DNA from: Vicinamibacteria bacterium
GTDB lineage: Bacteria; Acidobacteriota; Vicinamibacteria; Fen-336; JAGNNV01
Assembly (NCBI GenBank): GCA_016650185.1
Contig: JAENWE010000208.1
Coordinates: forward strand, 1 to 22,643
DNA length: 22,643 nucleotides
Direction: 5' to 3'
The position numbers and the translations under genes were made by a program. Positions 5,879-13,686 of this stretch are shown one piece after another. The number at the start of each line of letters is the position of its first letter. Positions within the stretch are counted from its first letter, which is position 1. A model generated the notes under the pieces. The model worked only from the letters and a program-made list of their open reading frames with translations, had not been told where the DNA came from and made no database searches.

Positions 5879-8134
5879 GGGCGGCAGGTGCTCGAGAAAG
5901 TACCGTGCGATGAGCCGGTAGACGTGGGGCGTGGTGCCCGGCCCTTCGGCGATCGCGTGGGTTCGATTGGGATAGACCATGGTATCGAAGGGCTTGCCCA
6001 ATTCGATGAGGCGGTTTATGAGGCGCTCAGTGCCCTGGTAGTGCACGTTGTCGTCGCCGGATCCATGGACGATCAATAGATTCCCTTTCAGTCCCTCTGC
6101 GAAGTTGATTGGCGATCCGATCCGATAACCCTCGACGTTGTCTTGCGGCACGCCCATGTAGCGCTCCTGATAGATCGTGTCGTACAGACGCTGGTCCGGC
6201 ACCGGCGCCACGGAGACGCCCACCCGGAATATGTCTGGAAAACGGAACATGGCGTTCAAGGTGTTCGACCCGCCGCCGCTCCAGCCCCAGACCCCAACCC
6301 GCTCCGCGTCGACATACGAACGCTGCGCTGAAAGCGCGCGCACCGCAGCCGCCTGGTCCTTGGACGAAAGGTCGCCGACCGTGCCATAGACGATCTTGCG
6401 CCAGGCGGCGCCCCTGGGCGCGGGCGTGCCGCGATTGTCGAAGCTGACCACGAGGTAGCCGGCCTGGGCCAGAGCGCGATGAAACAACATGCGCCCGCCT
6501 CCCCATCGATCGGTGACGGTCTGGCCGGCGGGCTCGCCGTACACGTGCACAATAACCGGATAGCGCTTCGTCGGATCGAAGTCCAAGGGCTTGAGCATCC
6601 AGCCATCGAGTGAAACGCCGGAACCGATGTCGACCTTGAAGAACTCGACGGGCGGCGCGAGCAGCGGCGTCACCTTCGCCAGGAGCGCCGAGGTGTCCGT
6701 CAAGGATCGCAACGATCGGTGCTCGGGCAGCGCGATCACGTCGGTGGCCGTGGGCGCGTCGAAGCGAGAATAGGTGTGGAACGCCACGCGTCCTCCGGGC
6801 GCCAGATCGTACCCATGGGTCCCCGACTGGGCCTCAGGAGTCACCCGCTCCGGAACCCCGGAGCCGTCGAGCTTCGATCGGTAGAGGTATTGCTGCGTGG
6901 CGTTTTTCGGCGAGGCAATGGTGTAGAGCCAGCCCGAAGCCTCGTCCACTCCTGCCACGCTGATGATGTCGGCCTCGAATCGGGTCAGGAGCCGCGCCTC
7001 TCCACCGTCGCGAGGCACGCGAAAGACCTGCCGCCAGCCGTCGCGCTCGCTGACCCAAAGGAAAGCCTTGCCGGAGTCGACCCATTTCACTTCAGCCACG
7101 AGGTCCACCCAGGTTGTCGACTCATCGCGAAAGACGCGGCGCACCTCTCCCGTCTTCGCGTCGCCCATCAGGAAGTCGTTCTGGTTCTGAAGCCGGTTCA
7201 GCTGCTGAATCGCTACGGCGGCGTCATCGACCCACTCCATGCGCGCCAGATAGGAATTGCGGGGGTCGCCCGGAGTCTGGAGCCAGCGCGTGGCGCCGCC
7301 GCTCTCGCTCACCACGCCAATGCGAACCGCGGAGTTGATGGAGCCGGCCTTCGGATAGGGGATTCGCGTGATCACCGGATAGAGGGTGTCGGTGGTGTTG
7401 ATCAGCGAAAAGATCCCAACCCCCGAGGAGTCGAACTGCCAATAGGCGACGTTCTTGCCGTCGGGGCTCCAGCGGAAGGCATCCCGCACCCCCAACTCCT
7501 CCTCGTAAACCCAATCGGACGTGCCGTTGATCGTGGTCTCCGAACCATCACTGGTGAGCGCGGTAATCCGCCCGTCATCGAGACGCTCGACCTGGATGTT
7601 GTTCCCGCGCACGTAGGCCACACGCGTTCCATCGGGCGAGAACTTGGCGAACATGAGCGACGCCTCCGGCGCGTCGCCGCCGAGACGCTGCAGCCTCCCG
7701 CCCTGAACCGTGAGCACCCAATAGTCCCCCCGCGTGTGGTTGCGCCACACCTTCCGCGTGTTGGTGAACACCAGCAGCCGGGCGCCATCCAGAGACCATG
7801 CGTAGTCGCTGATGTCGAGGGGGGCGCTCCCGCCCGCGGGCACGAGCAGCGAAGCCGGCACCAGAATGCTGCGAGCCCCCGTGGCCGTTTCGTAACGCAC
7901 GATCTCACGACCGGTCGCAGGCGGCGCTACCGGTTCCACCATCGCATACGCCGCGCCGCCTTGGAGCCAGCGGGCGGGCCCGAAACGCGGCGCGTCAAAC
8001 TCCTTCTTCTGAAAAATCCGATCAATCTGCTCGTAGAGAGCCTCGGCTCGACCTTCCGGCTGCGCAAGGGCCATGGCCCCGGCTAATAGGATCGCTCCCG
8101 CGATTCGCAGCGGACCCTTGGTCAATCGTTTCAT
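5870..8134 (-). CDS. S9B family dipeptidyl peptidase IV-like serine peptidase
   Basis: This 754-residue enzyme probably removes N-terminal dipeptides (X-Pro or X-Ala) from peptides outside the cytoplasm. Residues 1-24 are a signal peptide (basic MKRLTKGPLR, hydrophobic core, MALAQ). Residues about 60-490 form the beta-propeller, with the double-Glu motif DWVYEEE (207-213) that in DPP4 holds the substrate amino group. Residues about 495-754 are the alpha/beta hydrolase domain. The expected triad is visible: Ser619 in GWSGGG, Asp694 in GSGDDNVHYQ and His726 in NRTHAI. All DPP4 hallmarks are intact and the length is normal. The ATG at 8134 has GGAG 5 nt upstream. It follows the PLP enzyme gene by 26 nt, so it is probably the last gene of that operon. 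Confidence 0.95.
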   Translation of the reverse strand: MKRLTKGPLRIAGAILLAGAMALAQPEGRAEALYEQIDRIFQKKEFDAPRFGPARWLQGGAAYAMVEPVAPPATGREIVRYETATGARSILVPASLLVPAGGSAPLDISDYAWSLDGARLLVFTNTRKVWRNHTRGDYWVLTVQGGRLQRLGGDAPEASLMFAKFSPDGTRVAYVRGNNIQVERLDDGRITALTSDGSETTINGTSDWVYEEELGVRDAFRWSPDGKNVAYWQFDSSGVGIFSLINTTDTLYPVITRIPYPKAGSINSAVRIGVVSESGGATRWLQTPGDPRNSYLARMEWVDDAAVAIQQLNRLQNQNDFLMGDAKTGEVRRVFRDESTTWVDLVAEVKWVDSGKAFLWVSERDGWRQVFRVPRDGGEARLLTRFEADIISVAGVDEASGWLYTIASPKNATQQYLYRSKLDGSGVPERVTPEAQSGTHGYDLAPGGRVAFHTYSRFDAPTATDVIALPEHRSLRSLTDTSALLAKVTPLLAPPVEFFKVDIGSGVSLDGWMLKPLDFDPTKRYPVIVHVYGEPAGQTVTDRWGGGRMLFHRALAQAGYLVVSFDNRGTPAPRGAAWRKIVYGTVGDLSSKDQAAAVRALSAQRSYVDAERVGVWGWSGGGSNTLNAMFRFPDIFRVGVSVAPVPDQRLYDTIYQERYMGVPQDNVEGYRIGSPINFAEGLKGNLLIVHGSGDDNVHYQGTERLINRLIELGKPFDTMVYPNRTHAIAEGPGTTPHVYRLIARYFLEHLPPGP

Positions 8135-8160
8135 GGTCGCTCCATTTCAACCCCTGATCG

Positions 8161-9252
8161 TCAATCCACGCAGCCGCGAGCGGCCACTTCGAACACCGTC
8201 TCGATCCGGTCGCCTCTGACTCCGTAGACGCGATCATGGAGATTCGACACCACGCAGGCGTGGTTCGGCAGCACTCGGACGCGCTCGCCGACCTTGAACA
8301 CGTCGCCCGGGTCGACGGCCACGATCCCGTGTTCTTCGGAGAGGGCCGAGAGGCGCGAGGTCGAGCCCACAATGAGCCCGTAGCCGTCGGGCTTCGGACG
8401 CAGCATGTCGAGGGCCAGGGTCTTGCTCCCGGAGTCAAGCACGGCCCGGTCCGATCCGGACACGCTCACCACCGTGGCCAGGATCGACATGGCGCATTCG
8501 TCGAACGAACAGGTTCCAAGTCCGGCCTGCGTTCGATCCAGGTAGACGTAGTTGCCGGGCCTGGCTTCGGTGACGCCTTTGTGGGCAAACCCGAAACGCG
8601 AGGTCGGGGTCGACCCGACCGAAACCGTCTCGATGGGCACTCCAGCCTGGCGAAGGCCAAGGGCAGCGGCCACGACGATTTTGGCTTCGTCTTCATTGTC
8701 GCGCTCGATGTCTTTTGGATCGGCGCGATGGTAGGCCTGCCCGGCATGAGTGAAGACCGAGGTGAGAGAAAGGCCTTTGAGGGCGGCGACTCGCGAGCCC
8801 ACCGAGACGGCATCCTTTGGATCCACCCCCACCCGGTGGAAGCCGCTATCCACCTTCAGACTCACTCGCAGGGTCTGGCCGGAACGAACCGCGGCCGCGG
8901 CCAGAACTTCGGCGCCTTCGATACTGTCGACGCCCACGCAAAGACGCACGCGGCGCGACAGGGCCATCAGCCGATCTGCCTTCGACGGACTTACGACCGG
9001 GTAGGCCACAAAGAGATCTGGAAACCCATGCCGCGCGAAGACTTCGGCTTCCGAGGTCTTGGCGAGAGAGAGGCCTACAGCTCCCGCCCGCATCTGCATC
9101 CAGCCAATCTCTGGGACCTTGTGCGTCTTCGCGTGGGGACGCAGGGCCACGCCGGCCTCGCGAGCGCGGGCGGCCATCCGGACGACGTTCGCCTCCAGCC
9201 GATCCAGGTCGATCAGAACCGCGGGAGTCTCAAGATCGTGGATGGAGGGCAC
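8161..9252 (-). CDS. Fold-type III PLP enzyme, D-threonine aldolase / D-serine dehydratase family
   Basis: This is a 363-residue protein with an N-terminal alanine-racemase-like barrel and a C-terminal beta domain. RPHAKTHK (38-45) holds the PLP lysine, Lys42. GSTPTSRF (213-220) probably binds the phosphate, and LDSGSKTLALD (272-282) is typical of the family. PNHACVV near the C-terminus supplies His331 and Cys333, the H-x-C pair that binds the divalent metal in eukaryotic-type D-serine dehydratases. It acts on D-beta-hydroxy amino acids, either cleaving to glycine plus aldehyde or deaminating; the sequence alone does not decide which. The start is GTG at 9252 with GGAGA about 7 nt upstream. 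It lies between gspB (44-nt gap) and the peptidase gene (26-nt gap), suggesting joint use of peptides and D-amino acids. Confidence 0.92.
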   Translation of the reverse strand: MPSIHDLETPAVLIDLDRLEANVVRMAARAREAGVALRPHAKTHKVPEIGWMQMRAGAVGLSLAKTSEAEVFARHGFPDLFVAYPVVSPSKADRLMALSRRVRLCVGVDSIEGAEVLAAAAVRSGQTLRVSLKVDSGFHRVGVDPKDAVSVGSRVAALKGLSLTSVFTHAGQAYHRADPKDIERDNEDEAKIVVAAALGLRQAGVPIETVSVGSTPTSRFGFAHKGVTEARPGNYVYLDRTQAGLGTCSFDECAMSILATVVSVSGSDRAVLDSGSKTLALDMLRPKPDGYGLIVGSTSRLSALSEEHGIVAVDPGDVFKVGERVRVLPNHACVVSNLHDRVYGVRGDRIETVFEVAARGCVD

Positions 9253-9297
9253 GGTGTGTTCTCCTGGGCTCGGGCGTGATCGGAACCAGAGGGCGGT

Positions 9298-9885
9298 TCA
9301 GCGCAATTCGGGGGTGGGCGAAACGGTGACGGGGGGCGTCGCGAAACGGACCGTGGCTTTTTGGCCGGTCTCCAGAAGGACCTCCACGGATTCGGCGTCG
9401 ATCTTGAGGACGCGCGCGCCTTCAAAGAGATCGCCCTCTTTGACCAGCCGATCATTGATAACCGCGATGGGGCGCGAATCGCGCTCACTAATGGCCTGCA
9501 GGACCAAAGGGGGACGGGTCACAAGCGCGGACGTCTTCGGCAGGGCCGTCATGGGCGCGGTGGAAGGGACGGCGCGGCCGGGTGGCTTCTCCGATGGGGA
9601 TACCCTTGGCACATCCGACGTAGTCAAGCGCGTGGCTTCGGAGGGCTCGGCGGCGACGGCCCTGGGCGGCGACTCCAGGGCCGCGGCGGGTGATGGCTCG
9701 GCGGTTCGACCCTGCGGTCTCCAAGAAAGCAGCAGGACAACACCGGTGCTCAGGCCCAGAATGAGGGGGAGTAGCGGACTCCGGCGACGGCGGGCCGGAC
9801 GATACGAAGCGACGGCGACGCCGACGCTTCCGGGGCGCGCGTCTGGTTTCTCCACGCGACGGAGCGCCTCGAGAACCAGACTCAA
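9298..9885 (-). CDS. gspB: GspB-like general secretion pathway protein
   Basis: This 195-residue protein has the classic GspB/ExeB layout. There is a short cytoplasmic start 'MSLVLEALRRVEKPD', one membrane helix at about 37-54 after RRRRS, a Pro/Ala-rich periplasmic linker (60-125), and a C-terminal domain (126-183) with 'PLVLQAISERDSRPIAVIND' and 'LVKEGDLFEGARVLKI'. GspB works with GspA to place the type II secretin through the peptidoglycan. The start is TTG at 9885, overlapping the gspA stop as TTGA, with GGGAG about 8 nt upstream. The 4-nt overlap implies translational coupling with gspA. No other Gsp gene is present in the window. The family call is strong; the symbol is transferred by context. 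Confidence 0.88.
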   Translation of the reverse strand: MSLVLEALRRVEKPDARPGSVGVAVASYRPARRRRSPLLPLILGLSTGVVLLLSWRPQGRTAEPSPAAALESPPRAVAAEPSEATRLTTSDVPRVSPSEKPPGRAVPSTAPMTALPKTSALVTRPPLVLQAISERDSRPIAVINDRLVKEGDLFEGARVLKIDAESVEVLLETGQKATVRFATPPVTVSPTPELR

Positions 9886-11462
9886 GGAGAGACTCCCGCA
9901 CGCTTCGGCGACCCGCCGTCGATGGAATAGAGAGCGGCGAGCAACGCCCCCTCGACCGAACTCGCGTCCTTGAGGCCCACTCGCTCACCCAGCCGCGCGA
10001 GAGCGGCGACGACCCCGCGTTCAGGCGCTCCGGGAGCAACGAGCGAGCCGCGTTCCAGCACCTTGCGGGCCCAAGAAAGCCTCGCTCGCTCCGGTTTGGC
10101 CAGAACGCCGTCCCGATCGACGAAACAGACGATGGCGGATCCAAGGTAGGCCTCGCTCAATCGCACGTTTTCCATCGCATATTCCCCGGTGGGGTCCGAA
10201 ACCCGGGTCGTGGTCGCGTCGACGGCTTGAATCGCCGCCTCACACGGACCCGTGGGGGTTTGGAAACGGGCGATGGCCGGCAGCTTCAATCGATGCCACT
10301 GCTCGAAGGAGAGGGTGGCAGGCGCGGAGTCGAAACCTGGCGTGCCCAAGAAGCCCTCTATGGCCGCGATGGCCGCCGCTCGCGATTGAGCCAACGCCCC
10401 GCATCGAACCGCGACGACCGGCCCGGGACCCCCGGAGGGGAGGTTCTCCGGGGTCATGAGCACCCCTGGTTCAACGGGCATCGCCGTCACCTCTGGAGAT
10501 CCGGAGGCAATGGGCGATTCGTTCACCGGGGAAGGCGTAGGCATCGTCGCATTGGACGTCGTCGGGCAATAACGAAGGGGAAGAATCAGGAGCAGGCCCA
10601 CGATGAAAAGCCCGAGCGCCTCCAGTCCGCGTCTCGGATAGGCAGTGGCCGCACGATGGCCCGGAGGCAGGACCTCCGCCGCCGCGGCCTCGACCAGGGG
10701 GAGAGTGACGGTTGGGTGACCTCGTCCAAATGCGCCCAGCAAAGCCCGATCGCACAGAATGTTCACCACGCGAGGAACGCCGTCGGACAGCTCAAAAACA
10801 CGTCGCACGGCCTCGTCGTCGATTTCCTTCCCGGTCCCCTCGGCAACTCTGAGGCGATGCCTCACATAACTGCGGCATTGTGGGAGGGAGAGCGGCTCGA
10901 GGTGGGAGCGCGAGGTAATGCGCTGCGACAACTGGCGCAGGGACGGTTGCAAAAGCATGTCCCTAAGCTCGGGCTGGCCCGCCAGAACAATGGTGATCAG
11001 CTTCTCACGCTCGGTCTCTAGATTCGAGAGGAGGCGCAGTTGCTCGAGCACGTGCGGTTTCAGATTTTGAGCCTCGTCGATCAGAACCACGACCTTCAGG
11101 CGAAGCCTCTTCGCCTCGATAAGCGCCTTGGCCAGCGCATCCACCGCGTCCTTTAGGGTCCCTCCCCCGAATGGCACGCCCAGGTCCTGGAGAATCGCAT
11201 GGAAGAGTTCGCCGGCCGAGAGCGCTGGATAAAGGATCACCGCGGTCCTGATGTCCGGGCCGACCTGGGCAAGGAAGTGGCGTATCAGCGTGGTCTTCCC
11301 CGTCCCGACCTCGCCGGTGAGCAGGAGAAAACCGCTGCCCTCCTGGACACCGAACTCGAGGTTGGCGTAGGCCTCCTGATGTTTCTCGGAGAGGAAGAGA
11401 TACCGAGAATCCGGGGTCAGATTGAAGGGTTTCTCAGAGAACCCGAAGTGTCTCTCGTACAT
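9882..11462 (-). CDS. gspA: GspA/ExeA-like AAA ATPase with periplasmic domain
   Basis: This is a 526-residue protein. Residues 1-270 are an ExeA-type AAA ATPase beginning 'MYERHFGFSEKPFNLTPDSR', with Walker A GEVGTGKTT (50-58), Walker B VVVLIDE (124-130), sensor region LAGQPEL (160-166) and arginine-rich QRITSR (180-185). A membrane helix follows at about 281-297, then a Pro/Ser linker. Residues about 350-526 form a periplasmic domain that aligns loosely with the C39-peptidase-like and peptidoglycan-binding parts of GspA. ExeA binds peptidoglycan and helps assemble the ExeD secretin using ATP. The C-terminal part is degenerate: the final stretch resembles a peptidoglycan-binding domain only weakly. 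The ATG at 11462 has only a weak AGG upstream. It is divergent from the dehydrogenase gene across 40 nt, so both promoters must be compact or overlapping. Confidence 0.9.
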   Translation of the reverse strand: MYERHFGFSEKPFNLTPDSRYLFLSEKHQEAYANLEFGVQEGSGFLLLTGEVGTGKTTLIRHFLAQVGPDIRTAVILYPALSAGELFHAILQDLGVPFGGGTLKDAVDALAKALIEAKRLRLKVVVLIDEAQNLKPHVLEQLRLLSNLETEREKLITIVLAGQPELRDMLLQPSLRQLSQRITSRSHLEPLSLPQCRSYVRHRLRVAEGTGKEIDDEAVRRVFELSDGVPRVVNILCDRALLGAFGRGHPTVTLPLVEAAAAEVLPPGHRAATAYPRRGLEALGLFIVGLLLILPLRYCPTTSNATMPTPSPVNESPIASGSPEVTAMPVEPGVLMTPENLPSGGPGPVVAVRCGALAQSRAAAIAAIEGFLGTPGFDSAPATLSFEQWHRLKLPAIARFQTPTGPCEAAIQAVDATTTRVSDPTGEYAMENVRLSEAYLGSAIVCFVDRDGVLAKPERARLSWARKVLERGSLVAPGAPERGVVAALARLGERVGLKDASSVEGALLAALYSIDGGSPKRAGVSP

Positions 11463-11502
11463 GGCCTAACTGCGACAGTCTAACGGTGATAAGAAGGCGA
11501 TT

Positions 11503-12609
11503 GTGAGAACCGCTCAAGCCGTCTGGATGACCGCCCCGAAGGCCCCCCTCGAGATGCGGGAACACAGGCCCGGACCGATTCCGGCCGGAGGGATGCTGCT
11601 CGAGACCCTGGCCAGCGAGATCTGCGGAACGGACGTCCATCTTCACGAAGGACGTCTCGATTCCGTGCCTTGGCCGATTATCCCGGGCCACGTCTCTTGC
11701 GGGCGGGTCGTCGAAACCGCCGGATCTGTGCGCGATCCCTTCGGCGATGAAATCCGGCAAGGCGATGTGGTGACTTTCTATGATGTCTTCGGACAATGCG
11801 GCTCCTGCTACTCCTGTCTTGTGGCCAAGCAGGAAACCCGGTGCCCGCACCGAAGGGTCTACGGAATCACGACGAGCGCGAACGACGGCCTCCTCGGCGG
11901 GTGGGCGACACACATCGAACTGCGACCGGGGGTCCGCGTCCTGAAATTGAAGGCGGGGGTCACGGTCAACGATTTCATGGGGGGCGGATGCGGCCTCCCG
12001 ACCGGCTTCTCCGCGGTGGAACGAGGAGGCGTCGTCTTTGGCGATACGGTACTGGTGCAGGGCGCGGGGCCGGTGGGCCAGAGCGCCGCCATCTTCGCGA
12101 GACTGTGCGGCGCCGGACGGGTCCTGATGATCGGCGGCCCCGGAAATCGGATCGACGCGGCCCTGGCCCGTGCCGTGGATGACGCGATCGACCTCGGCCT
12201 CGCGCCTGATCCCTTGGAGCGGAAGAGGTGGTTGCTGGACCAGACCCACCAGCGCGGCGCCGATCTGGTGATCGAGGCGACGGGGAATCCAGAGGCGGTC
12301 CGCGAGGCGCTCGAGCTGGTTCGGGATGGAGGGCGGGTGGTGGTGGTCGGCCAGTACACCGACGCCGGCGACATCACGCTCTCACCTCACCGTCACCTCA
12401 ACCGGAAACACATCACTCTGCTCGGCTCCTGGGGTTATGAGTTCCGTCATCTCTACCTGGCCATGGGCGGCCTTGAGCGATCGCGAGAGCGCTATGACTG
12501 GGCGGGCTTCGTCACCCGTGAATATGATCTGGAACACGCATCCGAGGCTCTGGCCGACATGAAACAACAGGCCGTCTTGAAGGCCCTCCTCCGACCCCGC
12601 ATGGCTTAG
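11503..12609 (+). CDS. Zinc-type medium-chain alcohol dehydrogenase family protein
   Basis: This 368-residue oxidoreductase has an intact GroES-like N-terminal domain and a Rossmann domain. Probable catalytic zinc ligands are Cys41 (SEICGTD), His63 (PGHVSCG) and Cys163 (GGGCGLPTG). The structural zinc loop has Cys99, Cys102, Cys105 and Cys114. The nucleotide-binding motif is GAGPVG (187-192). The family oxidises alcohols or polyols with NAD(P); the substrate cannot be read here. The usual Glu after His63 (the GHE motif) is replaced by Val. The start is GTG at 11503 with AAGAAGG about 5 nt upstream. It is a single gene, divergent from gspA and convergent with the zinc-ribbon gene. A GC-rich stem with two G-U pairs (about 12613-12634) sits at the convergent junction but lacks a T run. 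Confidence 0.9.
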   Translation: MRTAQAVWMTAPKAPLEMREHRPGPIPAGGMLLETLASEICGTDVHLHEGRLDSVPWPIIPGHVSCGRVVETAGSVRDPFGDEIRQGDVVTFYDVFGQCGSCYSCLVAKQETRCPHRRVYGITTSANDGLLGGWATHIELRPGVRVLKLKAGVTVNDFMGGGCGLPTGFSAVERGGVVFGDTVLVQGAGPVGQSAAIFARLCGAGRVLMIGGPGNRIDAALARAVDDAIDLGLAPDPLERKRWLLDQTHQRGADLVIEATGNPEAVREALELVRDGGRVVVVGQYTDAGDITLSPHRHLNRKHITLLGSWGYEFRHLYLAMGGLERSRERYDWAGFVTREYDLEHASEALADMKQQAVLKALLRPRMA

Positions 12610-12618
12610 GTTCTTGGC

Positions 12619-13167
12619 CTATCGAAAGGCCGGGGGCGGGGCGGGCGGGACCCTCTTGATCCGGGGCGACGGCTTCGAACCTCCGGAGGAGCCGGCCATT
12701 CTCATTGCCGCGTAGCTGAGGCCGCCCAAGACGAAGAAGATGAGCAGACTGAAGGCGATCAGCCTGGTCAGATTGAATCTGAAGAAACTCGAGTTGCATT
12801 CGAGACAGCGGTACATCTCTCGCAGTTCCAGGCGATGAATCAGCGGCCCCTCCCCGCCGATCTCTCGCCCCGCGCGCACGGAACTGGATCCGCAAACAGA
12901 ACACGTGCTGCCGGGGGCCCGCAACCAGGAGCTCTTCGCTCGGGCCTTTGCGGGCCGGTCAAGTTCCAAGGGCCGGAAGGGAAGGTGAAACTCGATGGGG
13001 TCGGACTCGGCGCCCAAGACCGATCCGCTCAAAGAAATCGGGAAATACAAACCGCAGGACTCACACTTGACCGGCCGAACCTTGATCAGGGCGGACCAGA
13101 AGCCTTCATATTGGCGCCGCGAGTATCGGACGCGCTCACTTCCGCAGCTTGGGCACAAGCCGCTCAT
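12619..13167 (-). CDS. Membrane protein with two zinc-ribbon modules, unrecognised
   Basis: This 182-residue protein carries two CxxC...CxxC modules: C5/C8 with C35/C38, and C89/C92 with C121/C124. Each could bind one zinc. One membrane helix follows at about 133-153 ('TRLIAFSLLIFFVLGGLSYAA'), then a short Ser/Pro/Arg tail ending 'PPAPPPAFR'. The likely topology is zinc modules in the cytoplasm and the tail outside. I chose the ATG at 13167 because AAGGA stands 5 nt upstream and the first module begins at once. An in-frame start at 13209 adds 14 residues without support. No function is known to me. Similar double-ribbon, C-terminal-anchor proteins are common small hypotheticals. It is convergent with the dehydrogenase gene. 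Confidence 0.82.
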   Translation of the reverse strand: MSGLCPSCGSERVRYSRRQYEGFWSALIKVRPVKCESCGLYFPISLSGSVLGAESDPIEFHLPFRPLELDRPAKARAKSSWLRAPGSTCSVCGSSSVRAGREIGGEGPLIHRLELREMYRCLECNSSFFRFNLTRLIAFSLLIFFVLGGLSYAAMRMAGSSGGSKPSPRIKRVPPAPPPAFR

Positions 13168-13236
13168 GCGCTTCCTTCCCGCCCAAGCATCACGGTACCC
13201 CAGCCTCATTGTGCCACCATTCTAGGAGCCGATCCT

Positions 13237-13259
13237 CCCAAGGTGCGCGGCGCCTTGGG
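13237..13259. repeat. Hairpin: 10-bp stem with 3-nt loop
   Basis: CCCAAGG (13237-13243) pairs with CCTTGGG (13253-13259), and the inner TGC/GCG extends it to 10 bp with one wobble around a GCG loop. It lies about 70 nt upstream of the minus-strand zinc-ribbon gene. There is no T run on either side, so a terminator role is not supported. Confidence 0.5.
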
Positions 13260-13350
13260 TAATGACCGCGACCGTAGCACCACCAGCCGTCTACCCGAGC
13301 GACGCGGATCTTTAGGGCCGGCGGGCAGGCACGACCGGCGAAGCCTCCCT

Positions 13351-13381
13351 GGAGACGACCTCGTAGAGTGCTGTCGTCTCC
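13351..13381. repeat. Hairpin: perfect 9-bp inverted repeat
   Basis: GGAGACGAC (13351-13359) and GTCGTCTCC (13373-13381) form a perfect 9-bp stem around a 13-nt loop. No gene explains it and no T run follows. It could be an operator-like palindrome or part of a structured leader or small RNA. Confidence 0.5.
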
Positions 13382-13496
13382 GGGCGATCGCGTTGATGGA
13401 GGCGCGGTGAAGCGGACGGCGGGGGGAAAGCGACCATGTCCCGCGGCGCGCGCGAGGGCCGTGCCGCCCCGGCACCCCAACTCACGGACTAGCGCA

Positions 13497-13515
13497 GGCC
13501 GGAATCACTCCGGCC
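13497..13515. repeat. Hairpin: perfect 7-bp stem, 5-nt loop
   Basis: GGCCGGA (13497-13503) and TCCGGCC (13509-13515) form a perfect GC-rich stem around ATCAC. It stands 13 nt before a second, stronger hairpin, forming a tandem pair upstream of the receiver gene. Confidence 0.5.
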
Positions 13516-13528
13516 GGAGCGCGGGGGT

Positions 13529-13550
13529 CTGGGGGGCTCAGGCCCCCCAG
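13529..13550. repeat. Hairpin: perfect 9-bp G/C stem, 4-nt loop
   Basis: CTGGGGGGC (13529-13537) and GCCCCCCAG (13542-13550) form a perfect stem around TCAG, preceded by GCGGGGGT. Similar GGGGGTCTGGGGGGC-type stems occur as dispersed extragenic repeats in several GC-rich bacteria (from memory). This may be a REP-like element rather than a gene-specific signal. Confidence 0.55.
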
Positions 13551-13686
13551 CTCATAGATGAATTGACAGGGTTGAGCCTGCCGAACTATCGTCCATTCAG
13601 ACCCTTCGAGCATGAAGCCTCCTTTGCGCTTCTACAAGCTACATAGGGTGCGCGAGAGGAACTTTCATCGGGGCCACCAAACGGAA

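Larger units (their letters stand above)
13168..13686. other. Gene-free, hairpin-rich intergenic region
   Basis: I see no credible gene in these 519 bases. Open frames here have poor composition and no ribosome sites. The region carries four strong inverted repeats, listed separately. It must also hold the promoters for the zinc-ribbon gene and the receiver gene. No riboswitch, tRNA, RNase P, 6S or SRP RNA signature was recognised. Confidence 0.6.

Noticed and set aside
12613..12634. Terminator between the alcohol dehydrogenase and zinc-ribbon genes
   Set aside because: The stem needs two G-U pairs on one strand, gives mismatches on the other, and has no T run.
13381..13500. RNase P, 6S or SRP RNA in the hairpin-rich region
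   Set aside because: The GGGGGGAAAG stretch looked suggestive, but the conserved cores of these RNAs are not found.
13368..13646. 92-codon plus-strand frame in the intergenic region
   Set aside because: It spans both GC hairpins, is rich in Arg, Pro and Gly, and has no ribosome site or recognisable motif.
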